Positions 15,827-24,671 are shown, counted from the stretch's first letter. The stretch is 64,000 nt of DNA from Prescottella agglutinans (GCF_004011865.1 NZ_RKLP01000012.1:1-64000); one strand, 5' to 3'. Notes: a model not told the origin generated them from the sequence alone. Program-made: numbers and translations.

Positions 15827-16696
15827 GTGAGGGTTCAATTGAGAGATCTAGAGGGGTCCATCGCGGTGGTGACGGGCGGAGCCCGCGGTATCGGTGCGGC
15901 CATTGCGATGCGCCTGGCCTCGGCCGGCGCGGATATCGCCATCTGGGACGCGCCCGAGTGGTCCGACCCACCACTCGACTACGCGCTGTCCGACGAGGGA
16001 AATCTGCGCGAGACAGAAGCCGAGATCCGCAGGCTCGGACGTCGCGTACACGTGATCGCGGTCGATGTCCGTGACCCGGCGGCGGTCGACGCGGCGGTCG
16101 CCGAGACCGTGTCCGAACTGGGCGCGATCGACACCCTCGTGTGCGCTGCGGGGATCCGAAGCGCGGTGCCGGCGGCGGAGATGACCGATGAGCAGTGGGA
16201 CTCGGTGATCGACGTCAATCTGCACGGCACCTACCACTGCGTTCGGTCCGCACTCGGGTGTCTCGAGTCGTCGGGCACCGGCCGCGTGGTGATCGTGGCT
16301 GCGGAGGAAGGCCGGCGGGGAGCCGCAGGTCTGTCCCACTACGCGGCGGCGGCGTGGGGGTTGATCGGCCTCGCGAAGTCCTTGGCACTCGAGTCGGCGC
16401 AGTTCGGGCTGGGGGTCAACGTCATCACCCCCGGCCCCGTCGACACCGCGATGTCGCGCAGCCTCGGCTACTGGGCGCTGGTTCAGGCGGGACGCGCCGG
16501 TGGCAACCCCGTGGGAGACGTGGGCGAAACCTCCGCGCGCCGAGCTCTCGAGGCGATCCACCCCAGCGGTGCCGCATACGTCTCGATCGAATCTGTGTGT
16601 GATGCAGCAATGTTCGCGATCGGATCGACAAATCTCGACATGACGGGCTCGGTTCTCGATGTCTCGGCCGGTCTGGCCGCGACGAATACGGCGTGA
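15827..16696 (+). CDS. Short-chain dehydrogenase/reductase (SDR 1)
   Basis: 289 residues from GTG 15827. The longer frame from 15698 is rejected because it runs through the promoter. The NAD-binding motif GGARGIGAAIA is near residue 18, DV-binding acidic residues follow, then CAAGIRS, and VIVAAEEGRRGAAGLSHYAAAAWG contains the Ser/Tyr region. The usual catalytic YxxxK is altered: the segment is HYAAAAWG, with Trp in place of Lys, so activity is doubtful or the mechanism differs. First gene of the catabolic operon; ends 9 nt before SDR 2. Confidence 0.8.
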   Translation: MRVQLRDLEGSIAVVTGGARGIGAAIAMRLASAGADIAIWDAPEWSDPPLDYALSDEGNLRETEAEIRRLGRRVHVIAVDVRDPAAVDAAVAETVSELGAIDTLVCAAGIRSAVPAAEMTDEQWDSVIDVNLHGTYHCVRSALGCLESSGTGRVVIVAAEEGRRGAAGLSHYAAAAWGLIGLAKSLALESAQFGLGVNVITPGPVDTAMSRSLGYWALVQAGRAGGNPVGDVGETSARRALEAIHPSGAAYVSIESVCDAAMFAIGSTNLDMTGSVLDVSAGLAATNTA

Positions 16697-16705
16697 GGAG
16701 TGGTG

Positions 16706-17539
16706 ATGAGGAGCTTCGAAGGACAGGTCGTCGTCGTAACCGGGGCCGGCAAGGGTCAGGGTCGATCGCATGCGCTCTCCTTCGCGCAGCAGGGCGCGTC
16801 GCTGGTGCTGTGCGATCTAGGACGCCAGATCCCCTGCGCGTCCCCGATGTCGACCCCCGAGCAGCTGGCGGAGACGGCGCGAATGGTCGGGTCGATAGGC
16901 GCTCAGTGCACCACGATGCTGGCGGACACGCGTTCGAGCGCGGACATGGACAAGCTCGTCGGAGCGGCCGTCGAACGCTTCGGCAAGGTCGACGTCTTCG
17001 TGGCGAACGCGGGCCTCGCCTCGTTCGGGCCGCTGCGTGACATGCCGTACGACGTCTGGCGTGACGTGGTCGACGTCAATCTCACCGGCGTCGCCACCAG
17101 TATTCGGGCCGTCGTCCCGCACATGATCGAGCGAGGGTGCGGACGGATCATCGCCACGTCCTCGTCGGTCGCTCGGGAAGGCGGTCCGAACAACGCCAAC
17201 TATGCCGCTTCGAAGTGGGGCGTCATCGGATTCGTCAAGTCGTTGGCGATCGAACTCGCACCGCACAACATCACGGTCAACGCGTTCTCGCCGATGTCGG
17301 TCTCGACGGACATGTGCCACAACCAGTTGACCTACCGACTGTTCCGGCCGGACCTGCCCGAGCCGACAGCCGACGACGTGCGCGACGTGTTCGCCGGGCT
17401 CAATCCCATGGGCGTTCCGTGGCTCGAGGTAGCCGACGCGAGCGCCGCGGTCCTCTTCCTGGCCTCGGACGACGCACGATACGTCACCGGCAATGCCTTC
17501 GACGTCGCGGCCGGCTGGAACGCCTTCCACGTCGCCTGA
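16706..17539 (+). CDS. Mycofactocin-type SDR family oxidoreductase (SDR 2)
   Basis: 277 residues from ATG 16706 with GAGGAG just upstream. The cofactor motif is GAGKGQGRSHALSFA. The GxGQGRSHA form, together with the inserted loop after the second strand (STPEQLAETARMV), is characteristic of SDRs whose NAD is bound tightly and re-oxidised through mycofactocin. Catalytic residues are present (SSSVAREG, then NYAASKWGVIGFVKSLA). It oxidises a secondary or primary alcohol. It is a paralogue of SDR 3 at the other end of the operon. No mycofactocin biosynthesis genes are in the window. Substrate unknown. Confidence 0.88.
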   Translation: MRSFEGQVVVVTGAGKGQGRSHALSFAQQGASLVLCDLGRQIPCASPMSTPEQLAETARMVGSIGAQCTTMLADTRSSADMDKLVGAAVERFGKVDVFVANAGLASFGPLRDMPYDVWRDVVDVNLTGVATSIRAVVPHMIERGCGRIIATSSSVAREGGPNNANYAASKWGVIGFVKSLAIELAPHNITVNAFSPMSVSTDMCHNQLTYRLFRPDLPEPTADDVRDVFAGLNPMGVPWLEVADASAAVLFLASDDARYVTGNAFDVAAGWNAFHVA

Positions 17540-17595
17540 TCTGCACCCGGACCACTCATTTCACCCATGCACCCCCACAACGAAGGAGTTCTACG

Positions 17596-18858
17596 ATGAC
17601 AATCGACCCGACGCATCTCCTGTCGGATCTGGCTCAGGATGGTCCGGCGCTGTTCTTCCCGGACCCGCCCGCCGCGGTCACGTTCAATTTCGACCAGGGA
17701 ATCGCCGCCGAGGAAACATTCCCCATCGACGACTTCAAGCAGATGATGGGCGATGTCCTCGACCGTGACGGCGGGCTGGCACTGGAGTACATCTCGTTCG
17801 ACTACGACAAGTCGAACGACCAGATCGTCTACCTGCCCTCCTACATCGAGCTGATGCTCGGTCACACCGGACTGCGCGCGGAGCTGGCGTCGTGGTTGCG
17901 GAGCACGCAGGGCATTGGCGGTCTGACCGCCGACAACTTCATCCTGACCTCGGGATCGGTCCAGGCGATCGCACTGGCGGTCAACGCGTTCGTCAACCCG
18001 GGCGACGGTGTTCTGGTCGAGGCCGCAACCTTCCCGTACGCGATGCGGTTCATGCAGATGCGTGGTGCCGACATCCGCACTGTGGACATCGATCAGGACG
18101 GGCTCGTCATCGAATCGCTGGAAGCGCGCCTCGAGGAGCTCCGTCGAGACGGTGTCAAACCCAAACTGCTGTATGTCATTCCGACGTTCCAGCTCCCCAC
18201 GTGTGTCGTGATGCCGGAGGAGCGTCGCCGCCGACTGCTCGAGATCGCGGAGAAGTGGGAACTGATCGTCCTCGAAGACTCGATCTATGCCGACCTCCGC
18301 TACAGCGGGGAGACGGTGCCATCCCTGCGGAGCATGGATACGTCGGGGCTTGTCATCCAGTCGCACGGGTTCTCGAAGGTCTTGGCGCCCGCGTTGCGAC
18401 TCGGGTGGATGTGCGCTTCGGAAAAGATGATTCACGCGTTGGCGTCGGTCCGGCAGGACCTCGGCGTCAGCCAGTGGATGTGCCGCATGATGGCCGACTA
18501 CCTCGCCCAGGGCAAGCTCGATCCACACATCGAGAAGGTCAACGCGGTCTATCGACGCAAGCGTGACATCGCGGTGGCGGCAGTGCACGCCCACTGCGGC
18601 GGTCTCGTCGACTTCGAGGTACCCGACGGCGGCTTCTACCTCTGGTTGCGGATCGACGAATCCGTGGACTGGGACAGAGCCCAGCATGCAGCGGCCATGA
18701 GTGGTGTCTTCTGCCGACCGGGGGAGAAGTTCCTCGGGAAGGAGGCCGGACAGGGGTATCTGCGCCTGGCCTACAGCCATGCCCCGGACCACGAGATCGA
18801 ACGCGGGATCAAGGCGCTCGGTGACGCCATCACATCAAACGTCCGGGTGACCACGTAG
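17596..18858 (+). CDS. PLP-dependent aminotransferase, class I/II (MocR/LysN-like)
   Basis: 420 residues; ATG 17596 follows GAAGGAG at good spacing. Fold-type I features are TSGSVQAIALAVNAFVNPGD (phosphate-binding and helix), VIPTFQLPTCVVM in place of the usual Y-x-P-x-x-Q-N-P region, LEDSIYADLRY with the PLP-pairing Asp, and the Schiff-base lysine in SHGFSKVLAPALRLGWM. The family includes alpha-aminoadipate and aromatic aminotransferases. In this operon it probably removes the amino group of the imported compound or one of its oxidised intermediates. There is no N-terminal GntR domain, so it is an enzyme and not a regulator. Confidence 0.9.
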   Translation: MTIDPTHLLSDLAQDGPALFFPDPPAAVTFNFDQGIAAEETFPIDDFKQMMGDVLDRDGGLALEYISFDYDKSNDQIVYLPSYIELMLGHTGLRAELASWLRSTQGIGGLTADNFILTSGSVQAIALAVNAFVNPGDGVLVEAATFPYAMRFMQMRGADIRTVDIDQDGLVIESLEARLEELRRDGVKPKLLYVIPTFQLPTCVVMPEERRRRLLEIAEKWELIVLEDSIYADLRYSGETVPSLRSMDTSGLVIQSHGFSKVLAPALRLGWMCASEKMIHALASVRQDLGVSQWMCRMMADYLAQGKLDPHIEKVNAVYRRKRDIAVAAVHAHCGGLVDFEVPDGGFYLWLRIDESVDWDRAQHAAAMSGVFCRPGEKFLGKEAGQGYLRLAYSHAPDHEIERGIKALGDAITSNVRVTT

Positions 18859-18926
18859 ATCGCAACCGGCGCAGAGTGCCCGGTTCGCCTCGAGCACGTC
18901 TCGAAACCGAGTGGAAAGGGGAAGAC

Positions 18927-20090
18927 ATGACCAAATCGACAACACGTGGATCCGCGCGAGGTCGACTGGCGAGGGTGGGTCTCGGCGTGCTCGCGGTGAT
19001 CACCGCGAGTGTCGTGGTCGTCGGTTGCGCTGGTGCCGGAGGCGATTCCGCGAGCCCTTCGGGCACCGATCCAGCAGGCAGTGCCTGGTTGACCGCCGCG
19101 GAAAGTGCCGCCGAGGCCGCCACCACCGTGCCCACCGTCATTCGTGCGGCGGAGCTCGGGCCGGTGACGCCGCCGTCGACACGCACGATCTTCTTCGTCG
19201 GCTGCGACCAGTCGATTCCTGGTTGCGTTGCGCAGGTGACGGGTGTCCAGGAGGCGGCCGCCGCTCTGGGATACACCGTGAAGATCTGTGATGCGAAAGC
19301 CGACGTCGCGTCGTTCCAGAACTGCATGAGTCAGGCGGTGAACGCCAAGCCCGATGTGATCGTCAACAACGCGCGACCCGCGGCGGACGCCGCCGAGGCC
19401 TACGCGGATGCACATGCCGCCGGAATTCCGGTCATCGGTCAGTTCACTTCGGAGATGCCGGACCCTGCCAAGGGGAACACCGTCGAGGTCGGCAACGTCT
19501 GTCGCCAGGAAGGTGAGATGCTCGGCAACTTCATCGTCGCCGAGAGCGGAGGCAGGGCAGAAGTGGCGGTGTTCGCCGACACCGTCTACGGATGCAACGG
19601 ACAGCGGGCAGAAGGAATCGAGGCAGCTCTCGACAAGTGCGACTCCTGCAAGGCCACGGTCAAGCGATTCTCCGCAGCCACGGCACAGACGGACCTGCCA
19701 CCGGCGCTGCAAGCAGCGATCCAGTCGAATCCGAAGTTGAACTGGATCGTCGGGACTCCGGGCTTCTCCGGATTGATGGCATCGGATGCTGTCCGGCAGG
19801 CCGGCAAGGTGGACTCGATCTCGGTCGGAACCTTCGACGGTGACGAACCGTCGCTCGCACTGGTGCGAAAGGGCGACATCATCAAGGCCGACGTGGCGTC
19901 GGGCGTTTACGAGAACGGCTGGACCGTGGTCGATGCTGCAGTGCGGCTCGCCGCCGGCCAGACCATCCCGGACGGGATCTCCAACCCGACCCAGCTTCTG
20001 ATGACCGAGTCCAGCGTTCCCCAGAGCGGAACCTACGAGGGTGCAACGGGTTTCCGTGACCAGTTCAAGCAGCTGTGGGGTGTCGCATGA
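18927..20090 (+). CDS. Lipoprotein substrate-binding protein of a sugar-type ABC importer
   Basis: 387 residues from ATG 18927 (AAAGGGGAAGAC upstream). It has a lipoprotein signal peptide with Arg-rich start, hydrophobic core and lipobox VVVGC (Cys34). The mature part has the periplasmic-binding-protein type 1 layout: IFFVGCDQSIPGC, then AKPDVIVNNARPAADAAEA and a late GTFDGDEPSLALVRKGDIIKA region. At least eight cysteines remain after the lipid cysteine, several in pairs (CDQSIPGC, CDSC), unusual for this family and suggesting disulfides. It delivers the ligand to the ATPase/permease encoded next. The ligand is unknown. Confidence 0.9.
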   Translation: MTKSTTRGSARGRLARVGLGVLAVITASVVVVGCAGAGGDSASPSGTDPAGSAWLTAAESAAEAATTVPTVIRAAELGPVTPPSTRTIFFVGCDQSIPGCVAQVTGVQEAAAALGYTVKICDAKADVASFQNCMSQAVNAKPDVIVNNARPAADAAEAYADAHAAGIPVIGQFTSEMPDPAKGNTVEVGNVCRQEGEMLGNFIVAESGGRAEVAVFADTVYGCNGQRAEGIEAALDKCDSCKATVKRFSAATAQTDLPPALQAAIQSNPKLNWIVGTPGFSGLMASDAVRQAGKVDSISVGTFDGDEPSLALVRKGDIIKADVASGVYENGWTVVDAAVRLAAGQTIPDGISNPTQLLMTESSVPQSGTYEGATGFRDQFKQLWGVA

Positions 20091-20122
20091 ACGTGACCGC
20101 GCCCTACCAGGGTGTGTGAGCG

Positions 20123-21634
20123 ATGACCACACTCGAACTCTCCGCCATCTCCAAGACCTATCCGGGGCAACGTGCACTCGACAGCGTGGACTTTGCAGTC
20201 GCCGCCGGCGAGATCCACGCGTTGCTCGGTCACAACGGCTCGGGAAAGTCGACTCTCATCAAGGTAATGTCGGGCTACCACACGCCGGACGCGGGATCCG
20301 GAGCGTTCTCGGTTGCCGGCAGAGCAATCAGATTCGGTGACGTCGCGGGCATTCACAATGCGGGAATGCGGTTCATCCATCAGGACATCGGGATGATCGA
20401 AGGGCTGACGGTTCTCGAGAACCTACGGCTCGGCGTCGGCAACTACGACGCCCGTCGACTCGGGCGCATCAGGTGGGGTCGCGAACGAGAACTGGCGAGG
20501 CGCAGTCTCGCGGAACTGGGACTGGACCATATCGATCTCGATGCCCCGCTCGCGGATCTGTCCGCTGTGGAACGAACCGAGGTCGCGGTGGCGCGAGCCC
20601 TCGGAGATCAAAGTGCCGTGACGGTACTGGTGCTGGACGAGGCGACTGCGGCGATGCCCGCGGAACAGGTTGGCAATCTGTTCCACCTGATCCGCCGCCT
20701 GGTGGAACGTGGCGTGGGCGTCGTCTACGTGACTCACCGGCTCGAGGAGGTGCTCGACATCGCCGATCAGGTGACCGTGCTCAGGGACGGCGAAGTCGCG
20801 CTGCGATCGAAGGTCGCCGATCTGACCGGTCCGGAACTCGCGCGCGTGATCGCGGGAACCGAGATATCGCCCGTGCGAACTCGGGAAGCCGCTGGGAAGC
20901 GCGACGGTGAGACTCGGCTCGAGTTCGTGGACGTTGTCGCGGGGCGGGAACTCAAGGGTGCCAGCTTCAGTCTGCGGGCCGGCGAGGTCGTCGGGATCGC
21001 CGGACTCACTGGATCGGGAGTGCACGAGGTCGTGCGGTTGTTGCAGGGCGCCGCACCCGTGACATCGGGCGAGGTCAGGGTCGAGGGACGAGTTGTGCAG
21101 CGGTTCGGTACGCGGCCGATGCGTGAGCGCGGTGTGGCCGTGCTGCCCGGAGAGAGGCGCCTGAAGGCGATCTTCACGATGTCGGTGGCCGAGAACATGA
21201 CGATCTCGAAGCTCGGAACGCTCCGACGTCGCGGGATCCTCAGCCGTCGGGTCGAGACGAAGGAGGTGCTGGGCGGGATCGATCGTTTCGATATCCGACC
21301 TCGGGACCCCGACCGCCCGATCGAACTCCTCAGCGGAGGCAACGCACAGAAGGTGTTCGTGCTCAGATGGCTGCGAATCGAGCCGCGCGTCCTGGTGCTC
21401 GAGGAACCCACGCACGGCGTCGACGTCGGAGGATCTGCCGAAATCCTCCGGGTCATAGCCGAATCCGCTGCCCGGGACAACGTTGCGGTCCTGCTCTGTT
21501 CGTCTGACACCGACGATCTTGCTGCAGCATGCGACCGCGTCCTCGTATTCCGGGACGGCGTTGTCCAAGCCGAGTTACAGGAGGAGGAGATCACCCGTGA
21601 AAGAATCGTTGGACTCTGCTACGCCGCGTCCTGA
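20123..21634 (+). CDS. Sugar-type ABC importer ATPase (RbsA/MglA-like, two NBDs)
   Basis: 503 residues with tandem nucleotide-binding domains. The first has Walker A GHNGSGKST (about 36-44), Walker B VLVLDEATAAM and a relaxed signature LSAVERTEVA. The second has the usual degenerate Walker A GLTGSGVHEV and a good signature LSGGNAQKVFVLRWL with LVLEEPTHGVDV. This asymmetry is the hallmark of ribose/rhizopine-type importers. It energises uptake with the adjacent binding protein and permease. It starts 32 bp after the binding protein stop, and its 3' end overlaps the permease start by 38 nt, so translation is coupled. Confidence 0.93.
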   Translation: MTTLELSAISKTYPGQRALDSVDFAVAAGEIHALLGHNGSGKSTLIKVMSGYHTPDAGSGAFSVAGRAIRFGDVAGIHNAGMRFIHQDIGMIEGLTVLENLRLGVGNYDARRLGRIRWGRERELARRSLAELGLDHIDLDAPLADLSAVERTEVAVARALGDQSAVTVLVLDEATAAMPAEQVGNLFHLIRRLVERGVGVVYVTHRLEEVLDIADQVTVLRDGEVALRSKVADLTGPELARVIAGTEISPVRTREAAGKRDGETRLEFVDVVAGRELKGASFSLRAGEVVGIAGLTGSGVHEVVRLLQGAAPVTSGEVRVEGRVVQRFGTRPMRERGVAVLPGERRLKAIFTMSVAENMTISKLGTLRRRGILSRRVETKEVLGGIDRFDIRPRDPDRPIELLSGGNAQKVFVLRWLRIEPRVLVLEEPTHGVDVGGSAEILRVIAESAARDNVAVLLCSSDTDDLAAACDRVLVFRDGVVQAELQEEEITRERIVGLCYAAS

Positions 21635-22628
21635 CCTGTCGGAGCCGAACGCCGGCCCTCCGCTTGCCCGGCGGGCGTCCGTCAACTCTCTCGCCTCGAA
21701 ATGGGCGGGGCCGCTGTTGCTGCTCGCCATGATCATCGGATTCACGATCGCCCTCCCCGGTGTTTTCCTGACCAGCAGCAACCTCGTCGCGGTGGTGAAC
21801 AACCAGGCGATTGCCGCGATCGTCGCTCTGGGCCTCCTGTTCCCCCTCGCAGCGGGCGTCTTCGACATCTCGATCGGCGGTGTGATCACGCTGTCGGTCA
21901 TCTCGTCCGCGTCGATGTTCCAGGCAACCTCTGGCCGGATGCCTGTCATCGCCGTCATCGTCATCACTTTGCTGGCCGGGTCGTTGGCGGGCTTCGTGAA
22001 CGGAATTCTCGTTGTTCGACTCCAGATCGACCCGTTCATCGTGACTCTCGGCACGGGCTCTGTCTTTCTGGGGATCTCACAGCTCATCGCGAACGGAAAG
22101 GCTGTCTCCGAGGACATTCCGACAGCCTTCACCGACCTCGGACGGGGCGAGGTGTTCGGCATACCCAACCCCATCGTGTGTGTCGTCGTCCTGGCCGTTG
22201 TCGTCTACTACGTCCTCGAACACACGCCGCTCGGACGGATGATCTATGCGACCGGAGCCGGGCGGGAGGCATCGAGGCTGGCGGGAGTCCCCACGGAACG
22301 CATTCTCTACCTGGCATTCTGTGCGTCGGCCTTCTGCGCTGCGCTCGCCGGTCTGGTCTACACGGCACGCATCGGAACCGGTCAACCCGATGTCGGTGGG
22401 CAGTACCTGCTGCCTTGCTATGCGGCGGCCTTTCTCGGATCGACCATGATCAAGCCGGGGCGATTCAACGTCGCGGGACTACTCGTCGGACTCGCAATCA
22501 TCGCGGTCGGAATCAACGGTCTGCAGCTCTGGGGAATCCCGTTCTGGGTGATCTCCACGTTCCAGGGTGGGGCTCTCGTCCTGGCCGTGGTCCTGACCAA
22601 GATCCGCAAGACCTCGAAGTCGACCTGA
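21597..22628 (+). CDS. Sugar-type ABC importer permease (RbsC-like)
   Basis: 343 residues from GTG 21597, preceded by GGAGGAGAT inside the end of the ATPase gene. After a hydrophilic N-terminus there are about eight to ten hydrophobic segments, and the family loop GVFDISIGGVITL followed by GFVNGILVVRLQIDPFIVTLGT is present; that segment is diagnostic of the ribose/AI-2 type permease. It presumably works as a homodimer because only one permease gene exists. It forms the membrane channel of the island's importer. Confidence 0.93.
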   Translation: MKESLDSATPRPDLSEPNAGPPLARRASVNSLASKWAGPLLLLAMIIGFTIALPGVFLTSSNLVAVVNNQAIAAIVALGLLFPLAAGVFDISIGGVITLSVISSASMFQATSGRMPVIAVIVITLLAGSLAGFVNGILVVRLQIDPFIVTLGTGSVFLGISQLIANGKAVSEDIPTAFTDLGRGEVFGIPNPIVCVVVLAVVVYYVLEHTPLGRMIYATGAGREASRLAGVPTERILYLAFCASAFCAALAGLVYTARIGTGQPDVGGQYLLPCYAAAFLGSTMIKPGRFNVAGLLVGLAIIAVGINGLQLWGIPFWVISTFQGGALVLAVVLTKIRKTSKST

Positions 22629-22660
22629 CTCGGAGCGCGGAACCAACCAAGGAGAACGCC

Positions 22661-23494
22661 ATGGCCAATTTGGCCGGCAAGGTTGCATTCGTTACGGGAG
22701 CTGCACGCGGGCAAGGGCGTTCGCATGCGCTCACCCTGGCGCGGGCAGGTGCCGACGTTGTCGTGACGGACATCTGCCGCGACGTACCTTCGATCCGATA
22801 CCCCCTCGCCACACCCGACGATCTCCAGGAGACCGTCCGCCTGATCAAGGATCTCGGTCGAGAATGTCTTCCGTTCGTTCTCGATGTGCGAGACAGCGCC
22901 GCGCTCGACGACGCGGTCGCGAACACGGTCGACCGGTTCGGCGCGCTCGACATCTGCGTCGCGAACGCGGGAGTGTGCGGGCACGGAAAGTTCTGGGAAA
23001 TAACCGATTCGATGTGGGACGAGATGATCGGCATCGATCTGACGGGCGTATTCAAGACGCTGCGCGCCGTGACGCCCACGATGACGACGCAGGGCAGTGG
23101 TCGGATCGTGGCGACTGCGTCGATGGGCGGTCGTATGGGTAACCCGAACCTCGCGCACTACGTCGCTGCCAAGTGGGGCGTGATCGGACTGGTCAAGTCC
23201 CTCGCGCTCGAAGTGGCGCGATACGGGATCACTGTGAACGCGGTCTGTCCGGCCACGGTCGACACGGAGATGGTGCACAACGCATCGATGTACGAATTGT
23301 TCTGTCCGGAACACGATTCGCCGACTCGGTACGATGTCGAGCAGGTCTATGCGCAGATGAGTCCGATGCGGGTTCCCTGGGTGGACCCGCAGGACGTCGC
23401 GGACGCGGTGCTGTATCTGGTGTCGGAGCGGGCGCGCTACGTCACCGGATCCACGTTGGATGTCTGCACGGGTGCGACGGCGGGAATGCCCTGA
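22661..23494 (+). CDS. Mycofactocin-type SDR family oxidoreductase (SDR 3)
   Basis: 277 residues from ATG 22661 with AAGGAGAA upstream. The opening KVAFVTGAARGQGRSHALTL is the textbook form of the mycofactocin-associated SDR subfamily, with the inserted segment YPLATPDDLQETVRLIKDLG. Catalytic residues are present in ATASMGGRMGN and HYVAAKWGVIGLVKSLA (Tyr and Lys). It probably catalyses an NAD-dependent alcohol oxidation, the cofactor remaining bound and electrons passing to mycofactocin. Its stop overlaps the next start (TGATG). Similar overall to SDR 2, so the pathway may contain two alcohol oxidations. Confidence 0.92.
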   Translation: MANLAGKVAFVTGAARGQGRSHALTLARAGADVVVTDICRDVPSIRYPLATPDDLQETVRLIKDLGRECLPFVLDVRDSAALDDAVANTVDRFGALDICVANAGVCGHGKFWEITDSMWDEMIGIDLTGVFKTLRAVTPTMTTQGSGRIVATASMGGRMGNPNLAHYVAAKWGVIGLVKSLALEVARYGITVNAVCPATVDTEMVHNASMYELFCPEHDSPTRYDVEQVYAQMSPMRVPWVDPQDVADAVLYLVSERARYVTGSTLDVCTGATAGMP

Positions 23495-23910
23495 TGGCAA
23501 AGGTATCCGACGCTCACCAGGCAGTCTATCGCGGGTTCAACCCACCGCATCTGACGTTTCCGGGAATGTCTCAGGCCGTGCGCTGCGGCGAACTCGTTCT
23601 GGTTTCCGGTCAGGTCGCACTCGGCGAACACGGACACGTGATCTCCGCCGATCCCCGCGAGCAGGCTGAGCAATGCCTAGCCAACCTCGAATCGGCACTC
23701 CAACTCGCCGGCGCGGGTGTCCGCGATGTCGTCAAGCTGGTCTGCTACCTCACCGATGCCTCACAGTTCGGCGCCTACAGCGCGGCGAGGGCGCAGCGTT
23801 TCGGTGACCTTGCACCTACCGGTACGACCGTCGTCGTGGCAGGTCTGCTGGATCCGGCGATGCTGATGGAGGTGGAGGCATGGGCCGTGGTGCGGCCACC
23901 CGGGGGATAG
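23494..23910 (+). CDS. RidA/YjgF-YER057c-UK114 family protein
   Basis: 138 residues. The family pattern is visible: SQAVRCGELVLVSGQVAL, REQAEQCLANLESALQLAGAG, DVVKLVCYLTDASQF, and a C-terminal ARAQRFGDLAP and TVVVAGLLDPAMLMEVEAWAV. Classical RidA proteins hydrolyse reactive enamine/imine intermediates released by PLP enzymes. Here the expected late arginine region reads PTGTTVVVAGL, so some RidA active-site residues are replaced and it may belong to another subgroup. Coupled to SDR 3 and in the same operon as an aminotransferase, which suits an imine-clearing or deaminase role. Confidence 0.88.
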   Translation: MAKVSDAHQAVYRGFNPPHLTFPGMSQAVRCGELVLVSGQVALGEHGHVISADPREQAEQCLANLESALQLAGAGVRDVVKLVCYLTDASQFGAYSAARAQRFGDLAPTGTTVVVAGLLDPAMLMEVEAWAVVRPPGG

Positions 23911-23921
23911 CCGGGATGCGC

Positions 23922-24671
23922 TCACCCGCGGCGTGCGCACTGTCGTCGCGTCCCGGCCCACTCGGCGATCGGCCGACCAGCTACGAGATGCTCGTCGACG
24001 AACCGCTCGACGCGGTCGGCGCGCATCCCGGCGTACCAGGTGTCGTCCGGGTACACGGCGACGACGGGCGCCTGCGAGCACGGGAACATGCAGCCGGTCT
24101 GGGTGACGAGGACGTCGTCGTCACCGAGACCGCGTGCCTCGAGCGCGTCGTCGAGGGCCGCCGCGGTTTCCGGGCCGCCGCGGGCCGAGCAGCGCGGGCC
24201 GCGGCACACCAGCACGTGGCGGGCGAAGCCGGGCACCTCGTCCCAGGCGGGGGAGGTGAGGGGAGCGGTGGTGGTGCGGGCGGGCGTCGTCGGCCCGTTG
24301 ACCGCGGCGGCCAGCAGGTCCGCGTAGTTCGCGGTGTCGGTGAGCGGGCCCGCGATCCGGACGTCCGGCGCACCGGTTCCCCTCTCGCGCAGCCAGTGTC
24401 CGATCACGCGGCGGAACCACGCGTCGATCTTGCGGTCGAGCACGGTCTGTGCGCTGATCACGACGACCTCGGTCGCGCCCGCGTCGGCCGCCTCGTCGAG
24501 GACCACGGCGATCGCGGGACCGGATCCGCCCAGGACCGCGGTGCGGAACTCGGTGTCGGGGTGACGCGCCCGCAGGGCCGCCAGTGCGCCTCCCAGTTGG
24601 TCGCGGGGATCGTCTCCACGGTCGGTGGGCGCGGTGAGAATCACCCATCGGTCGGGTCGGATCGTGTTCAT
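23922..24671 (-). CDS. Degenerate CbiX-like domain fused to a thioredoxin-like [2Fe-2S] ferredoxin
   Basis: 249 residues from ATG 24671. The N-terminal half (about 1-125) follows the CbiX/sirohydrochlorin chelatase fold pattern (WVILTAPTDRG, then FRTAVLGGSGPAIAVVLDEA and TEVVVISAQ), but the metal-binding histidines of true chelatases (GHGS and GGHV motifs) are absent. The C-terminal part (about 165-240) has VCRGPRCSARGG and QTGCMFPCSQAPVVAVYPDD, the four-cysteine pattern of thioredoxin-like [2Fe-2S] ferredoxins. Last gene of a cobalamin-riboswitch operon, with its start overlapping the BtuD stop (ATGA). A redox or cobalt-corrinoid handling role fits better than chelation. Confidence 0.75.
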   Translation of the reverse strand: MNTIRPDRWVILTAPTDRGDDPRDQLGGALAALRARHPDTEFRTAVLGGSGPAIAVVLDEAADAGATEVVVISAQTVLDRKIDAWFRRVIGHWLRERGTGAPDVRIAGPLTDTANYADLLAAAVNGPTTPARTTTAPLTSPAWDEVPGFARHVLVCRGPRCSARGGPETAAALDDALEARGLGDDDVLVTQTGCMFPCSQAPVVAVYPDDTWYAGMRADRVERFVDEHLVAGRPIAEWAGTRRQCARRG

